Part shown: piece after piece, positions 43,760-53,183 of the stretch | How the letters are laid out: each line of letters starts with the position of its first letter | Numbering within the stretch: position 1 is the stretch's first letter | Assembly (NCBI RefSeq): GCF_014646995.1 | Contig: NZ_BMOI01000007.1 | Location: forward strand, 124,001 to 188,000 | Length of the DNA: 64,000 nucleotides | From: Curtobacterium luteum | GTDB taxonomy: Bacteria > Actinomycetota > Actinomycetes > Actinomycetales > Microbacteriaceae | Direction of reading: 5' to 3' | Notes under the pieces: model-generated | Database searches by the model: none | What the model saw: the letters and a program-made list of their open reading frames with translations, nothing else | What the model was told of the DNA's origin: nothing | Program-made: the position numbers and the translations under genes

Positions 43760-45745
43760 CTACTCCGCCGACTTGGGCCTGCGCCACCAGGGCAGCTCGT
43801 CCTCGGGGATCTGGTCGGTGTGGTCCCAGTTCGGTGCGGCGGCGGCGCGGTCACGCGAGGCGGGTCCGTCGTCCGCGTCGTGCTCGTCGTGGTCGTCAGG
43901 CTCGTCGTGTTCACCGGGCTCGTCGTGGTCGTCAGGCCGGTCGTGGTGGCCCGCGACGAACTCCTCCGTGCTCCAGGGGAACGCCGGCTGCGGTTCCGTT
44001 CCCGGCGCGGTGGGCAGCGGCGCCGAGGCCGGTCCCACGTCGTTGCCGGCGACCCGATCGCGCAGGGCTGCCGCACGGTCCCGGACCCCGCCGCGCACAC
44101 CGTCGGCGGCGCCACGCAGGCGGTCGCGCACTGCGCTGAAGGCGGGGCGGCCGGCGTGGTCCGGGGCCTCGTGGTCGACGCGGTCGGCGGCGACGACGTC
44201 CGTCCGGGCCCACGCGGGGAGTTCGACGTCCGCGTCGGCGTCCCGGTGGACGTCCGGCCCGGCGTCAGCGTCCCGCTCCGGCCCCGAGGTGGCAGCGACC
44301 GGTCCGTCGTCGACCGAGGCCGTGCTCGACTCGGCGTCGGCGTCGGCGTCGGCCCCGCCGGCGGCCGGCGCGTGGTCGACGGGCTCGTGCACCTCCTCGA
44401 CCACGAAGCGGTGGACCTCGGTCGTCCGACCCGCCCCGGCTCGGTCGAGCGCGGCGAGCAACGACCCCTCGGCGCCTGCCGCGGTGTCGTCGTCGTCCGT
44501 CTCGGTCCAGCGCTCCCGACGTTCCGGCAGCCGCACGAGGTCGCTGCCGACGGCGAGCGCGACGACCGCCGGCACGCCGACCTCGAGCGCGGCGAACGCA
44601 CCGACGACGAGCGCGTGCGGCCCGACCTCCGCGAGCCGGCCGGGCCCGAACGAGCCGGACGAGATCCAGGCGACGAAGCCGGTGAGGACCCCCGCGACGA
44701 GGCCGGCCGCGACGCCGCCGAGTGCCCGGTGGAGCGCGGAGTCGGCGGTGCCGAGCGCCCGGACGAGCCGCGGCCGCAGGAGTCCGGCGACCGCGAACCC
44801 CGCGACGACCGGCACGAGGACCCAGACCAGTCCGAAGGTGTGACCGGACGCGGGCAGTGCGCCGAAGACCGGGAGCCCTGGGATCGGGCCGAGCGAGGTG
44901 CCGATCGGCGAGACGCTCGAGCCGGTGCCGATGGCGAACCCGGGCCCGACGAGCCACGAGGTCGCCCAGCCGACGAAGTCCGGCAGGAACGCCAGCTGTC
45001 CGACCGTCAGCGCGATGCCCCCGACGACACCGGCGTGCGACCGCTCGTACAGCGTGATGACCTCGGCGAACGAGCCGAACAGCAGGAACGCGACCACGAC
45101 CCCGGCGACCGCGACGACGACGGCGGTCGCGGCCGTGCCGACCCGGAGTCCGAACGCCGCCACGGCACGCCAGACCGCGGGGATCCGCTGCACCAGGTCG
45201 ATCGCCCGCTGCAAGACCGGGTCGGGCGGGAGCATCCGGCGCGCGCGGCACACCTCGGAGCCGACGAACGCCGGGATCCCGAACCAGAGTGCGGGGAACA
45301 CGACGGCCTGCCAGACGCTCGGCTCCGTCGCGGTGGAGGTCGACGAGAGCGCCACGGCGAGGCTCAGCACGGCGACCACGGCGGTGCCGACGAGCACCCC
45401 GGTCGTCCGGTGCGCCGTCTCCGCGAAGCGCCGACCCGCACGGGCGCCGAGCCATGCCGTGACGAGGGCGAACCCGAGCGCCGCGAGCGTGACGTGGATC
45501 GGCGCCGATGCCCCGCTCACCCCGGACGACCGCGCGAGCGCCGAACCGAGCAGGAACGTCACGTCGACCCCGTGTCCGACGAGCCAGACGCTGCCGCTGG
45601 CCTTCCAGAACACGTCCCAGTCGACCTGCAGACCGTACTCGAAGCCCCACAACAGGGTCAGCGGCACGAGCGCGATCCCGACGCCCACGCCGACCGTCAC
45701 GATCCCCTCGATCGCGGCGAGCACGGCGGTTCCCAGGCGGTTCAT
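43760..45745 (-). CDS. DUF6350 (PerM-like) membrane protein
   Basis: A 661-residue actinobacterial protein of the DUF6350 / cell-division protein PerM family. Eight to ten helices occupy residues 1-380; the last 280 residues are a cytosolic, acidic tail with an Asp/His/Glu repeat ([19 protein letters not shown]) near the end. PerM in mycobacteria is needed for division under stress; function here is inferred from family. ATG at 45745 is 7 nt after TAGCCT. It lies 31 bp upstream of purN on the same strand. Confidence 0.85.
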   Translation of the reverse strand: MNRLGTAVLAAIEGIVTVGVGVGIALVPLTLLWGFEYGLQVDWDVFWKASGSVWLVGHGVDVTFLLGSALARSSGVSGASAPIHVTLAALGFALVTAWLGARAGRRFAETAHRTTGVLVGTAVVAVLSLAVALSSTSTATEPSVWQAVVFPALWFGIPAFVGSEVCRARRMLPPDPVLQRAIDLVQRIPAVWRAVAAFGLRVGTAATAVVVAVAGVVVAFLLFGSFAEVITLYERSHAGVVGGIALTVGQLAFLPDFVGWATSWLVGPGFAIGTGSSVSPIGTSLGPIPGLPVFGALPASGHTFGLVWVLVPVVAGFAVAGLLRPRLVRALGTADSALHRALGGVAAGLVAGVLTGFVAWISSGSFGPGRLAEVGPHALVVGAFAALEVGVPAVVALAVGSDLVRLPERRERWTETDDDDTAAGAEGSLLAALDRAGAGRTTEVHRFVVEEVHEPVDHAPAAGGADADADAESSTASVDDGPVAATSGPERDADAGPDVHRDADADVELPAWARTDVVAADRVDHEAPDHAGRPAFSAVRDRLRGAADGVRGGVRDRAAALRDRVAGNDVGPASAPLPTAPGTEPQPAFPWSTEEFVAGHHDRPDDHDEPGEHDEPDDHDEHDADDGPASRDRAAAAPNWDHTDQIPEDELPWWRRPKSAE

Positions 45746-45814
45746 CCGGGCCAGGCTACGTGCTGCTCGGACGTCCTCGAGTGAGCCGCGCGGGGGCGTC
45801 GCCCGACCACACCC

Positions 45815-45843
45815 TTGCCGTGTTGGTATTTCGTATTCATAAT
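45815..45843 (+). promoter_or_regulatory. near-consensus promoter of the glycosyltransferase gene
   Basis: -35 TTGCCG (45815-45820), a 17-bp spacer, and -10 CATAAT (45838-45843), then 6 nt to the ATG at 45850. The A+T-rich spacer is unusual for this genome. Confidence 0.7.
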
Positions 45844-45849
45844 GTTTGT

Positions 45850-46731
45850 ATGCACACGATCTCGCTCGCAGCCGCGAAGGCCACCCGCATGACCGCCCTC
45901 CGACTGCGCAACGCGACCTCGGACGTGCCGGTGTGCGACACCGACGATGGCCCGGTCGTGAGCATGACGAGCTTCGGTGAGCGCATCACCTCCGCACACC
46001 TGGCCCTCGAGAGCATCGCGGCGGGCTCGTTCCGACCGAGCCGACTGGTCCTGTGGCTCGACGACCCGCGCGCGGTGCACGCGCTGACGCCGGGACTGCG
46101 CCGGCTGGTCCGTCGTGGGCTGGAGGTACGGCTGGCCGAGGACGACGGTCCGCACAAGAAGTACTACCCGTACGTCCAGTCGGAGCGCGTGCACCGGGTG
46201 CCACTCGTCACGGCGGACGACGACTGGCTCTTCCCGCGCCGCTGGCTCGAGACCCTCATGCGCGAGCACGCCGCCGACACCTCGACGAACACCTCGCACC
46301 GCGCCCGCGACATCGCGGTCGTCGGCGGAGCCGTCGCGCCCTACGCGGAATGGGGGCGGATCGGTGCACGCGGCTCCTCGCCGCGCAACCTGGCGACGGG
46401 CGGCTGGGGGCACGTCCTCACGCCGCGCATGCTCGAGGCGCTCCGGGACCGACACGAGGAGTTCCGCGCGGCGGCTCCGCGCGCGGACGACATCTGGCTG
46501 CACCGGGTCGCGGTGGAGTCGGGCACCGCGCCGAAGTCGGTCGGCCGCTACGACCACCGGCACATCCTGCACCTGCCGATCGGGTCCGGCCCGACGCTCG
46601 CCGAGACGAACGTCGATGCGGGCGGCAACGACCGCCAGGTCTCGGCCGCTTGGACCCCCGAGGTGCTCGCGCGGATCACCGGCGACACGCAGGAACCCGC
46701 GACGACCCTGGCGGCGACCGACCCGGCCTGA
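45850..46731 (+). CDS. glycosyltransferase, GT-A like
   Basis: A 293-residue protein resembling small bacterial glycosyltransferases that act on surface polysaccharides. Visible marks: VVSMTSFGERITSAHLALESI, RLVLWLDDP, the segment EDDGPHKKYYPYVQS and the nucleotide-sugar DxD-like VTADDDWLFPRRWLE. Donor and acceptor are unknown. The ATG at 45850 gives a leaderless mRNA with a good promoter. It stands alone, convergent with sucD. Confidence 0.72.
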   Translation: MHTISLAAAKATRMTALRLRNATSDVPVCDTDDGPVVSMTSFGERITSAHLALESIAAGSFRPSRLVLWLDDPRAVHALTPGLRRLVRRGLEVRLAEDDGPHKKYYPYVQSERVHRVPLVTADDDWLFPRRWLETLMREHAADTSTNTSHRARDIAVVGGAVAPYAEWGRIGARGSSPRNLATGGWGHVLTPRMLEALRDRHEEFRAAAPRADDIWLHRVAVESGTAPKSVGRYDHRHILHLPIGSGPTLAETNVDAGGNDRQVSAAWTPEVLARITGDTQEPATTLAATDPA

Positions 46732-46773
46732 CGGGCACGGGGCTCGGGGCTCGGGGCTCGGGAACCACCCGGA

Positions 46774-46818
46774 CGACGGAAGGCACGGCGCGAACCCGCA
46801 CCGTGCCTCCCGGCCGTC
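46774..46818. repeat. full copy of dispersed palindromic repeat between convergent genes
   Basis: GACGGAAGGCACGGCGCG and CCGTGCCTCCCGGCCGTC are inverted arms (imperfect outside GGCACGG/CCGTGCC). It lies between the glycosyltransferase and sucD, a likely bidirectional terminator. A tandem GGCTCGGG run (three copies, 46741-46762) precedes it. Confidence 0.65.
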
Positions 46819-46846
46819 TGTCCGGACCCGTGGTCCGGCGGGGTCG

Positions 46847-47740
46847 CTACGCCGTCGCGGCGGCGACCACCTCGCGCAGCAGCGCCGCCGTCTCGGACGG
46901 CGTCTTGCCGACCTTGACGCCGGCGGCCTCGAGCGCCTGCTTCTTCGCCTCGGCCGTCCCCGCGGAGCCGGACACGATCGCGCCCGCGTGCCCCATGGTC
47001 TTGCCCTCGGGCGCGGTGAAGCCGGCGACGTACCCGACGACCGGCTTCGTGACGTGCGCCTTGATGTAGTCGGCGGCACGCTCCTCGGCGTCACCGCCGA
47101 TCTCGCCGATCATGACGATGGCCGAGGTCTCGGGATCGGCCTCGAACGCGGCGAGCGCGTCGATGTGGGTGGTGCCGATGACCGGGTCGCCGCCGATGCC
47201 GATGGCGGTCGAGAAGCCGAGGTCGCGGAGCTCGTACATCATCTGGTAGGTCAGGGTGCCGGACTTCGAGACGAGTCCGATCGGCCCCTTGCCGGTGATC
47301 GTCGCCGGGGTGATCCCGACGAGCGACTCGCCCGGGGTGATGATGCCGGGGCAGTTCGGGCCGATGATCCGGGTCTTCCCGCCGAGCGCCTTGGCGTGTG
47401 CCCAGAACTCCGCGGAGTCCTGCACCGGGATGCCCTCGGTGATGACGACGACGAGCGGGACCTCGGCGTCGATGGCCTCCATCACGGCGTCCTTCGCGAA
47501 CGCCGGCGGCACGAAGACGATGGAGACGTCGGCACCGGTGGTGTCGACGGCTTCGCGCACCGAGCCGAAGACGGGCAGCTCGACGTCGCCGTGGGTGACG
47601 GTGGTGCCGGCCTTGCGGGCGTTGACGCCACCGACCACCTGCGTGCCGGCCTTGAGCATCAGTGCGGTGTGCTTCGTGCCCTCACCGCCCGTGATGCCCT
47701 GGACGATGACCTTGGAGTCCTTGTTGAGGAAGATCGACAT
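46847..47740 (-). CDS. sucD: succinyl-CoA synthetase alpha subunit
   Basis: SucD binds CoA and carries the phospho-histidine in the succinyl-CoA to succinate step of the TCA cycle. The 297-residue product has the CoA-binding start [48 protein letters not shown] and the active-site [15 protein letters not shown] (His). It is 15 bp downstream of sucC. Confidence 0.97.
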   Translation of the reverse strand: MSIFLNKDSKVIVQGITGGEGTKHTALMLKAGTQVVGGVNARKAGTTVTHGDVELPVFGSVREAVDTTGADVSIVFVPPAFAKDAVMEAIDAEVPLVVVITEGIPVQDSAEFWAHAKALGGKTRIIGPNCPGIITPGESLVGITPATITGKGPIGLVSKSGTLTYQMMYELRDLGFSTAIGIGGDPVIGTTHIDALAAFEADPETSAIVMIGEIGGDAEERAADYIKAHVTKPVVGYVAGFTAPEGKTMGHAGAIVSGSAGTAEAKKQALEAAGVKVGKTPSETAALLREVVAAATA

Positions 47741-47755
47741 TGTTCTGCAGGCTCC

Positions 47756-48925
47756 TTACGCCGCGGCCGCGGCGAGCTCGGCGGCCTTCTCGGCCGCATC
47801 GTCCATGGTCGCGGCGACGGTGACGAGCGGGTGCGCCGCCTCCGCCAGGATCCGACGACCCTCGTCCACGTTGTTGCCGTCGAGGCGCACGACGAGCGGC
47901 TTGGTGGCCGAGTCGCCGAGGATGCCGAGCGCGGCGACGATGCCGTTCGCGACGGCGTCGCACGCGGTGATGCCGCCGAAGACGTTCACGAAGACGCTCT
48001 TGACCTGCTCGTCGCCGAGGATGACGTCGAGGCCGTTGGCCATGACCTCGGCCGAGGCGCCACCGCCGATGTCGAGGAAGTTCGCGGGCTTCACGCCGCC
48101 GTGGCGCTCACCGGCGTACGCGACGACGTCGAGCGTCGACATGACGAGCCCGGCGCCGTTGCCGATGACGCCGACCTCGCCGTCGAGCTTCACGTAGTTG
48201 AGGCCGTGCTGCTTCGCCTTGGCCTCGAGCGGGTCCTCGCTGGCGGTGTCCTCGAGCTCCTTGTGCTGCTCGTGGCGGAAGTCGGCGTTCTCGTCGAGCG
48301 AGACCTTGCCGTCGAGCGCGAGGATCTGACCGTCACCCGTCCGGACGAGCGGGTTGACCTCGACCAGGGTGGCGTCCTCGCCGGCGAAGACGTCGTAGAG
48401 CTTCACGAAGACGTCCGCGACCTGCTCCTGGAGCTCGGAGGGGAAGTTCGCCTGTCGCGCGATCTCCAGCGCGGCTTCCGTGTTGATGCCGGTCAGCGGG
48501 TTCACCTCGACGCGGGCGAGGGCCTCGGGCTTCTCGACGGCGAGCTGCTCGATCTCCATGCCGCCCTCGACGCTGACGAGCGACAGGTAGGAGCGGTTGG
48601 CACGGTCGAGCAGGACGGAGAAGTAGAACTCCTCGGCGATGTCCGCACCCTGGGCGATCATCACGCGCTGCACGGTGTGGCCCTTGATGTCGAGGCCGAG
48701 GATCGCCTGCGCGTGCTCGTAGGCCTCGTCCGGGGTCTTCGCGACCTTCACGCCGCCGGCCTTGCCGCGACCGCCGACCTTCACCTGCGCCTTGACGACG
48801 ACCACGCCGCCGATCTTCTCGGCCGCTGCCTTCGCCTCCTCGGGGGTGTCGGCGATGATGCCCTGCAGCACAGGGACGCCGTAGGACTCGAAGAGGTCCC
48901 TGGCCTGGTACTCGAAAAGATCCAC
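47756..48925 (-). CDS. sucC: succinyl-CoA synthetase beta subunit
   Basis: The ATP-grasp subunit that binds nucleotide and succinate. The 389-residue product begins [19 protein letters not shown] and has [31 protein letters not shown] and [18 protein letters not shown]. The GTG at 48925 has GGAAGAAG about 8 nt upstream; a longer upstream ORF reads into the leader. The leader carries an inverted repeat at 48986-49006. Confidence 0.97.
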   Translation of the reverse strand: MDLFEYQARDLFESYGVPVLQGIIADTPEEAKAAAEKIGGVVVVKAQVKVGGRGKAGGVKVAKTPDEAYEHAQAILGLDIKGHTVQRVMIAQGADIAEEFYFSVLLDRANRSYLSLVSVEGGMEIEQLAVEKPEALARVEVNPLTGINTEAALEIARQANFPSELQEQVADVFVKLYDVFAGEDATLVEVNPLVRTGDGQILALDGKVSLDENADFRHEQHKELEDTASEDPLEAKAKQHGLNYVKLDGEVGVIGNGAGLVMSTLDVVAYAGERHGGVKPANFLDIGGGASAEVMANGLDVILGDEQVKSVFVNVFGGITACDAVANGIVAALGILGDSATKPLVVRLDGNNVDEGRRILAEAAHPLVTVAATMDDAAEKAAELAAAAA

Positions 48926-48985
48926 GCTGTTCTTCTTCCCGCACGTTCCGTGCGATCGGCATCGGTTACCCGGTCGCCACACTCC

Positions 48986-49006
48986 ACATCGAGGGTCGCT
49001 CGATGT
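48986..49006. promoter_or_regulatory. inverted repeat upstream of sucCD
   Basis: ACATCGAG-GGTCG-CTCGATGT has perfect 8-bp arms and lies 61-81 bp upstream of the sucC start. It could be an operator for a TCA-cycle regulator or a leader hairpin. Confidence 0.45.
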
Positions 49007-49061
49007 CGAGACAACGGCCGCGGGTCAGCCTAGCGCCGGCAGGTGGACGCGCGGTGCGCGC

Positions 49062-49088
49062 GATCGGCCGGGAGGCACGGATCGCCTC
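49062..49088. repeat. copy of dispersed palindromic repeat upstream of recQ
   Basis: GGCCGGGAGGCACGGATCGC with the inverted arms GGAGGC/GCCTCC. Confidence 0.5.
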
Positions 49089-49147
49089 CGTCGTGCGACA
49101 TCCGGAGCGCGCACTGCCCCACGGGCCCCCAGGAAGGGTCCGGCACG

Positions 49148-50788
49148 GTGGTCGCGATGGACACTGCACTCCGAGACCGCGCCGCCGACGTCTTCGGCTG
49201 GGACCTCCGAGACGCCCAGGCGACGGTGATCGACGCCGTGCTGCGCGGCCGCGACGCCCTCGCGCTGATGCCGACCGGCTCGGGCAAGTCCGCGATCTAC
49301 CAGGTCGCGGGCCTCGCGCTCGACGGACTCGTCGTCGTGGTGTCCCCGCTCGTGTCGCTGCAGGAGGACCAGGTCGTCGGGCTCGAGCGCCACCCGGACG
49401 CCCCTCGTGCCGTCGCCGTGAACGCCACGAAGCGGGCCTCGGACGTCGAGGACTCGTGGGACGCGATCGCCGCCGGGGACGTCCGCTACGTGTTCCTCGC
49501 GCCCGAGCAGCTCGCGAAGGACGAGGTGGTCGAGCGGCTGTCCGAGGTCGGCGTCTCCTTGGTCACCGTCGACGAAGCACACTGCGTGTCCTCGTGGGGG
49601 CACGACTTCCGACCCGCCTACCTCGCACTCGGCGAGGCCGTGGAGCGCCTCGGACGCCCGCCGGTCCTCGCCCTGACGGCGACCGGATCGGCTCCGGTGC
49701 GCGAGGACATCACGGCGCGGCTCGGCATGCGGGACCCGCTCGTGCTCGCCGCGGGCTTCGACCGCCCCGGCATCCGCATCGAGGTCGAGCGGTACGCCGA
49801 CGCCGCGGAGAAGCGCGACGCCGTGGTCGAGCAGGCCGCGGCCGCGTCGGGCACCGGCATCGTCTACGTCGCCACCCGACGGGAGACCGACGAGTACGCC
49901 GACGCCCTCCGTGCCCGCGGCAAGGACGCCCGGCCCTACCACGCGGGGATGCGGGTGCGCGACCGTGACGCCGTCCTGCACGCCTTCCACGACGGCGAGC
50001 TCGACGTGGTGGTGGCGACGAGCGCGTTCGGCATGGGGATCGACAAGCCCGACGTCCGGTTCGTCCTGCACGCCGACGTCGCGGAGTCCGTCGACGCCCA
50101 CTACCAGGAGATCGGCCGTGCCGGGCGCGACGGCCAGCCGGCGACCGCGACCCTGCACTACCGCGCCGAGGACCTCGGGCTCCGGCGCTTCTTCGCGTCC
50201 GGGAGCCCGAAGCCGGCGTCCCTCCGGGCACTCTTCGACGCCGTGCCCGCCTCGGGGTCGATCCCGCGCTCGGCCCTCGCGGACGCCTCGGGACTCTCCG
50301 CGCGCACGGCCGGCCGCGCCGCGAACGCCCTCGTCGAGGCGGGGGTGCTCGACGACGGGCCGGACGGCCTCGCACGCACTGACGGCGGCCCGACCAGCGC
50401 GGAGGCAGCGGCGAAGGCCGCCTCGGCACGTGCCGACCAGCGCGAGGAGGTCGAGCAGTCGCGCATCGCGATGATGCGCCGGTTCGCGGAGACGCTCGGG
50501 TGCCGCCGGCAGTTCCTGCTCGGCTACTTCGGCGACGAGCTCGCGGAGCCGTGCGGCAACTGCGACACCTGCACGTCCGGCTCCGCACACGAGGACGCCG
50601 CCCACGGCGCGGACGGGGCGCACGACGACGCCTGGCCCCCGGAGTCGATCGTCGAGCACCCGGAGTGGGGCCGCGGCACCGTCATGAGCACCGAGGACGA
50701 CCGGGTGACGGTCTTCTTCGACTCGGCGGGGTACCGCACGCTCGCGCTCGCCGACGTCGAGGGACGGCACCTGCTCGAACGCGTCTGA
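49148..50788 (+). CDS. recQ: RecQ-type ATP-dependent DNA helicase with PcrA-like C-terminal tail
   Basis: A 546-residue SF2 helicase: Walker A LMPTGSGKSAIYQ, motif II VTVDEAHCVSSWGHDFRP, helicase C-terminal part with TSAFGMGIDKPDVRFV and QEIGRAGRDG, and the zinc cluster CRRQFLLGYFGDELAEPCGNCDTC. The usual HRDC domain is absent; instead the last 50 residues (VEHPEWGRGTVMS to FFDSAGYRTLALADVEG) look like the Tudor-like tail of PcrA. GTG at 49148 is chosen for AGGAAGG 10 nt upstream; an ATG three codons later is possible. Confidence 0.88.
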   Translation: MVAMDTALRDRAADVFGWDLRDAQATVIDAVLRGRDALALMPTGSGKSAIYQVAGLALDGLVVVVSPLVSLQEDQVVGLERHPDAPRAVAVNATKRASDVEDSWDAIAAGDVRYVFLAPEQLAKDEVVERLSEVGVSLVTVDEAHCVSSWGHDFRPAYLALGEAVERLGRPPVLALTATGSAPVREDITARLGMRDPLVLAAGFDRPGIRIEVERYADAAEKRDAVVEQAAAASGTGIVYVATRRETDEYADALRARGKDARPYHAGMRVRDRDAVLHAFHDGELDVVVATSAFGMGIDKPDVRFVLHADVAESVDAHYQEIGRAGRDGQPATATLHYRAEDLGLRRFFASGSPKPASLRALFDAVPASGSIPRSALADASGLSARTAGRAANALVEAGVLDDGPDGLARTDGGPTSAEAAAKAASARADQREEVEQSRIAMMRRFAETLGCRRQFLLGYFGDELAEPCGNCDTCTSGSAHEDAAHGADGAHDDAWPPESIVEHPEWGRGTVMSTEDDRVTVFFDSAGYRTLALADVEGRHLLERV

Positions 50789-50823
50789 GGCCGACCGGGA
50801 GGACGGGCACCCGGCGAGGGAAG

Positions 50824-50857
50824 GCGCGGTCGCTCGACCACCCGTCGGCGACCGCGC
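50824..50857. terminator. hairpin after recQ
   Basis: Perfect 10-bp arms GCGCGGTCGC/GCGACCGCGC with a 14-nt loop, 36 bp after the recQ stop. No T-tract. Confidence 0.5.
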
Positions 50858-51058
50858 TCCACTCCCCCGAGCACCGGTGAGCATGCACGCACGTCGTGTC
50901 GCGGAGGTGACCACACGGTGAACGCGACCCGAACCCGGTCCGCTGGGCGCACCTCCCGGCCGACCGGTGCGCGCACCGGACAGCCGTCCCCCGGGCTGTG
51001 CGGCGCCTCCGACCGTCCCTCGCGTACGCAGGAGGACCACGACGAGAGGAACACCCAC
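50858..51058. other. gap with leader of the stress-like gene cluster
   Basis: No gene seen. Holds a half repeat (CACCTCCCGGCCGACC, 50951-50966), a perfect 16-bp palindrome CCGGTGCGCGCACCGG (50964-50979) and the Shine-Dalgarno leader of the next gene. Confidence 0.5.
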
Positions 51059-51517
51059 ATGAGCAGCGACGTCAACCAGGCCGCGCAGGAGCGCCTCGGC
51101 GGCATCATCCAGGACCGCGCGTTCGACCGGTTCGGCGAGGTCTGGGCCGAGGACGTGGTCGACCACGACCCGGCCCCCGGCCAGGCGCCCGGTCTCGCCG
51201 GAATCGTCGACTTCTGGAAGGACTTCACGTCGGCGTTCCCGGACCTCGAGCTGACCCCGGACCCGCTGGTCGTCACCGACGACTTCGTGACCGCGGTGTT
51301 CACGATCCGCGGCACCCACACGGGACCGTTCCAGGGGCACGAGCCGACCGGGAAGTCCTTCGAGGTGCGCGGCATCCAGGTGGCGAAGTTCCGCGACGGC
51401 AAGATCGTCGAGCGGTGGGGCGCGACCGACGAGCAGGGCCTCGCGCAGCAGCTCGGCCTCGACGACGCGTCGGACGCGGGCGACGGCCACGGCGACGTCC
51501 GTTTCGTGTCCGCGTAG
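51059..51517 (+). CDS. SnoaL/NTF2-like ester-cyclase family protein
   Basis: A 152-residue protein with the NTF2-like fold of the SnoaL group: RFGEVWAEDVVDHDPAPGQAPGLAGIVDFWKDFTSAFPDLELTPDPLVVTDDFVTAVFTIRGTHTGPFQG, then KIVERWGATDEQGLAQQLG. Substrate unknown. The ATG has GAGAGG upstream. The leader resembles that of the next gene, so the two may share control. Confidence 0.78.
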   Translation: MSSDVNQAAQERLGGIIQDRAFDRFGEVWAEDVVDHDPAPGQAPGLAGIVDFWKDFTSAFPDLELTPDPLVVTDDFVTAVFTIRGTHTGPFQGHEPTGKSFEVRGIQVAKFRDGKIVERWGATDEQGLAQQLGLDDASDAGDGHGDVRFVSA

Positions 51518-51582
51518 TCGTCCACTTCGTGTGCGCCGAGGCGCGGCGCGTAGACAGGACACCCACGAACGAGAGGAACCCC

Positions 51583-51876
51583 ATGAGCGACCCGGGCACC
51601 ACCCCGAACGACGGCCCCGACACGGACGGCTTCCGCGACGCCGACGTGGACACCGAGCACGCGGGCCCCTACGAGGTCGACGACCGCGAGGAAGCACTCG
51701 AGACCGTGACGAACGACGCGGTCGGCGGTGAGACCGTCGAACCCCAGCCCGGCGACGGCACGGCGTCCGGCCCGACCGGCGGCGCGGAGCGCGAGGAGGC
51801 CCCGGACCTCTGGGAGCACGACGGCGACGAGGACCACCCCGACCTCGGGAACGACCTCGGCACCAAGCCGCTCTGA
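51583..51876 (+). CDS. acidic, low-complexity small protein
   Basis: A 97-residue protein very rich in Asp, Glu, Gly, Pro and Thr, predicted disordered, with no hydrophobic segment and no known domain. ATG at 51583 has GAGAGG 6 nt upstream, in a leader similar to that of the previous gene. Function unknown; the composition resembles small actinobacterial stress proteins, but this is a guess. Confidence 0.6.
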   Translation: MSDPGTTPNDGPDTDGFRDADVDTEHAGPYEVDDREEALETVTNDAVGGETVEPQPGDGTASGPTGGAEREEAPDLWEHDGDEDHPDLGNDLGTKPL

Positions 51877-51901
51877 AGTCCGCGCTGACTACCATCGGAG
51901 C

Positions 51902-52309
51902 GTGATCCACCGACTCCAGCAGCGCCTGCGCCGGCACCCCGGCGCGGCGCGGCTGGTGTCGGTCGCCGGTCTCCTGCTCATCGCCGCAGCCGCGACGACC
52001 GGCGTCCGCTCCGGCGTCACGGCGTGCGGACCCCAGACCGCGGGGCCGACCTGCACGGTCGGGAACCTCGGTTGGCTCGCCCTCCTCGTCGTCGGCGTCC
52101 TGGCCGCGGTCGTCGCCGGCTCGGGCGTCCTGTGGCCGCTGCCCGCCATCTGGACCGTGGCGGCCCTGCTCTCGGCGGCGCGCGGCGACGTCGGCAGCAC
52201 GACGTTCGTCGTCGTCGCGGTCGTCCTCGGCGCCGTCGCGCTCGGCACGGCGATCTGGATCGACGTCGCACCACACGCACGCCGACGCCGGGCCCGACGT
52301 GACGAGTGA
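51902..52309 (+). CDS. small membrane protein, function unknown
   Basis: A 135-residue protein with a basic N-terminus, then three or four helices (about residues 17-35, 52-74, 78-95 and 97-118) and a basic C-terminal tail. GTG at 51902 is 6 nt after TACCAT, a good leaderless start. It overlaps the next gene by 11 bp. No family recognised. Confidence 0.65.
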   Translation: MIHRLQQRLRRHPGAARLVSVAGLLLIAAAATTGVRSGVTACGPQTAGPTCTVGNLGWLALLVVGVLAAVVAGSGVLWPLPAIWTVAALLSAARGDVGSTTFVVVAVVLGAVALGTAIWIDVAPHARRRRARRDE

Positions 52310-53159
52310 GGGGTCGATCGGCGCCGACCGGACGGGAGGCGCCGCGCACGACCCGAACCGTGCCTCCCGGTCGTCCCCCGGTCGCGACCGAGCGCTCCGC
52401 CGCCTGCTCGCGGACAGCACGCCGGTCGCCGCCGGCGGCCGGGCCATCTTGCTGCAGATCGCGGACCCGGTGGTCGCGGCGGGCGTCCGTCGGCACTCGG
52501 ACTTCGCCAGCCGACCGCAGCAGCGGCTCGCCCACACCCTGACGTTCGTCTTCGCGGTGATCTCGGGCACGCCGTCGGACGCGGCCACCGCGGCCGCCTT
52601 CGTGGACCGCGCGCACGTGCCCGTCGAGGGCGCGGACGACGTCGACCGGCAGCTCTGGGTCGCCGCGACCCTCTTCGACTCGGCGCGGCAGGCGCACGCG
52701 GCGTTCGGTTCGGCGGTGTTCGCCGCGCGGGACGAGGAGGTCCTGCAGGCCTACGCGCCGATCGGGACCGCGCTCCGGGTGCCGCCGTCGCGCTGGCCGG
52801 GGTCGGTGGCCGCGTTCGACCGGTACCGGGACGAGGCGCTCGACCGGCTGACCGTCACCGACGACGCCCGCGGTGTCGTGCGGGACCTGCTGCACCCACG
52901 GTTCGCGCCGTGGTGGGTGCGGGCGGCGATGCCGCTCGTGCGGATCGTGACCGTCGGCATGCTGCCGGATCGGCTGCGAGCCGAGTACGGCTTCCCGTGG
53001 GGGCCACGGGAGCGTCGGCGGTACGAGCGGACCGTGCGGGTGCTCCGTGTCGTCCGTGGGCTGGTGCCCGGGTGGCTCCTCCGTCTGCCGGGGCCGGTGC
53101 TGGTGCGGGCGATGCGGCGGGCGGCGGCAGGACGTCCGAACGAGTACTTGTCGGGCTGA
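52299..53159 (+). CDS. oxygenase MpaB family protein (DUF2236)
   Basis: A 286-residue protein with the MpaB/rubber-oxygenase-like fold: ILLQIADPVVAAGVRRHSDF, AHTLTFVFAVISGT, QLWVAATLFDSARQAHAAFG and FPWGPRERRRYERTVRVLR. Such proteins are heme or metal oxygenases of unclear substrate. GTG at 52299; the first 28 codons (GGAAHDPNRASRSSPGRD) are encoded by a dispersed repeat copy, so a later start is possible. Confidence 0.78.
   Translation: MTSEGSIGADRTGGAAHDPNRASRSSPGRDRALRRLLADSTPVAAGGRAILLQIADPVVAAGVRRHSDFASRPQQRLAHTLTFVFAVISGTPSDAATAAAFVDRAHVPVEGADDVDRQLWVAATLFDSARQAHAAFGSAVFAARDEEVLQAYAPIGTALRVPPSRWPGSVAAFDRYRDEALDRLTVTDDARGVVRDLLHPRFAPWWVRAAMPLVRIVTVGMLPDRLRAEYGFPWGPRERRRYERTVRVLRVVRGLVPGWLLRLPGPVLVRAMRRAAAGRPNEYLSG
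52326..52375. repeat. full copy of dispersed palindromic repeat in the 5' end of the MpaB-like gene
   Basis: GACGGGAGGCGCCGCGC and CCGTGCCTCCCGGTCGTC form inverted arms; the element is translated as part of the N-terminus. Confidence 0.6.
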
Positions 53160-53177
53160 CAATTACCGTGGTACGGT
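53148..53177 (+). promoter_or_regulatory. promoter and probable NrtR operator of the NAD-salvage operon
   Basis: -35 TTGTCG (53148-53153), 18-bp spacer, -10 TACGGT (53172-53177), then 6 nt to the prs ATG. TTGTC-GGGCT-GACAA (53148-53162) and ACCGT-GGT-ACGGT (53165-53177) are inverted repeats covering -35 and -10; either could be the operator of the NrtR-like protein encoded at the end of the operon. Confidence 0.55.
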
Positions 53178-53183
53178 CGGTCC

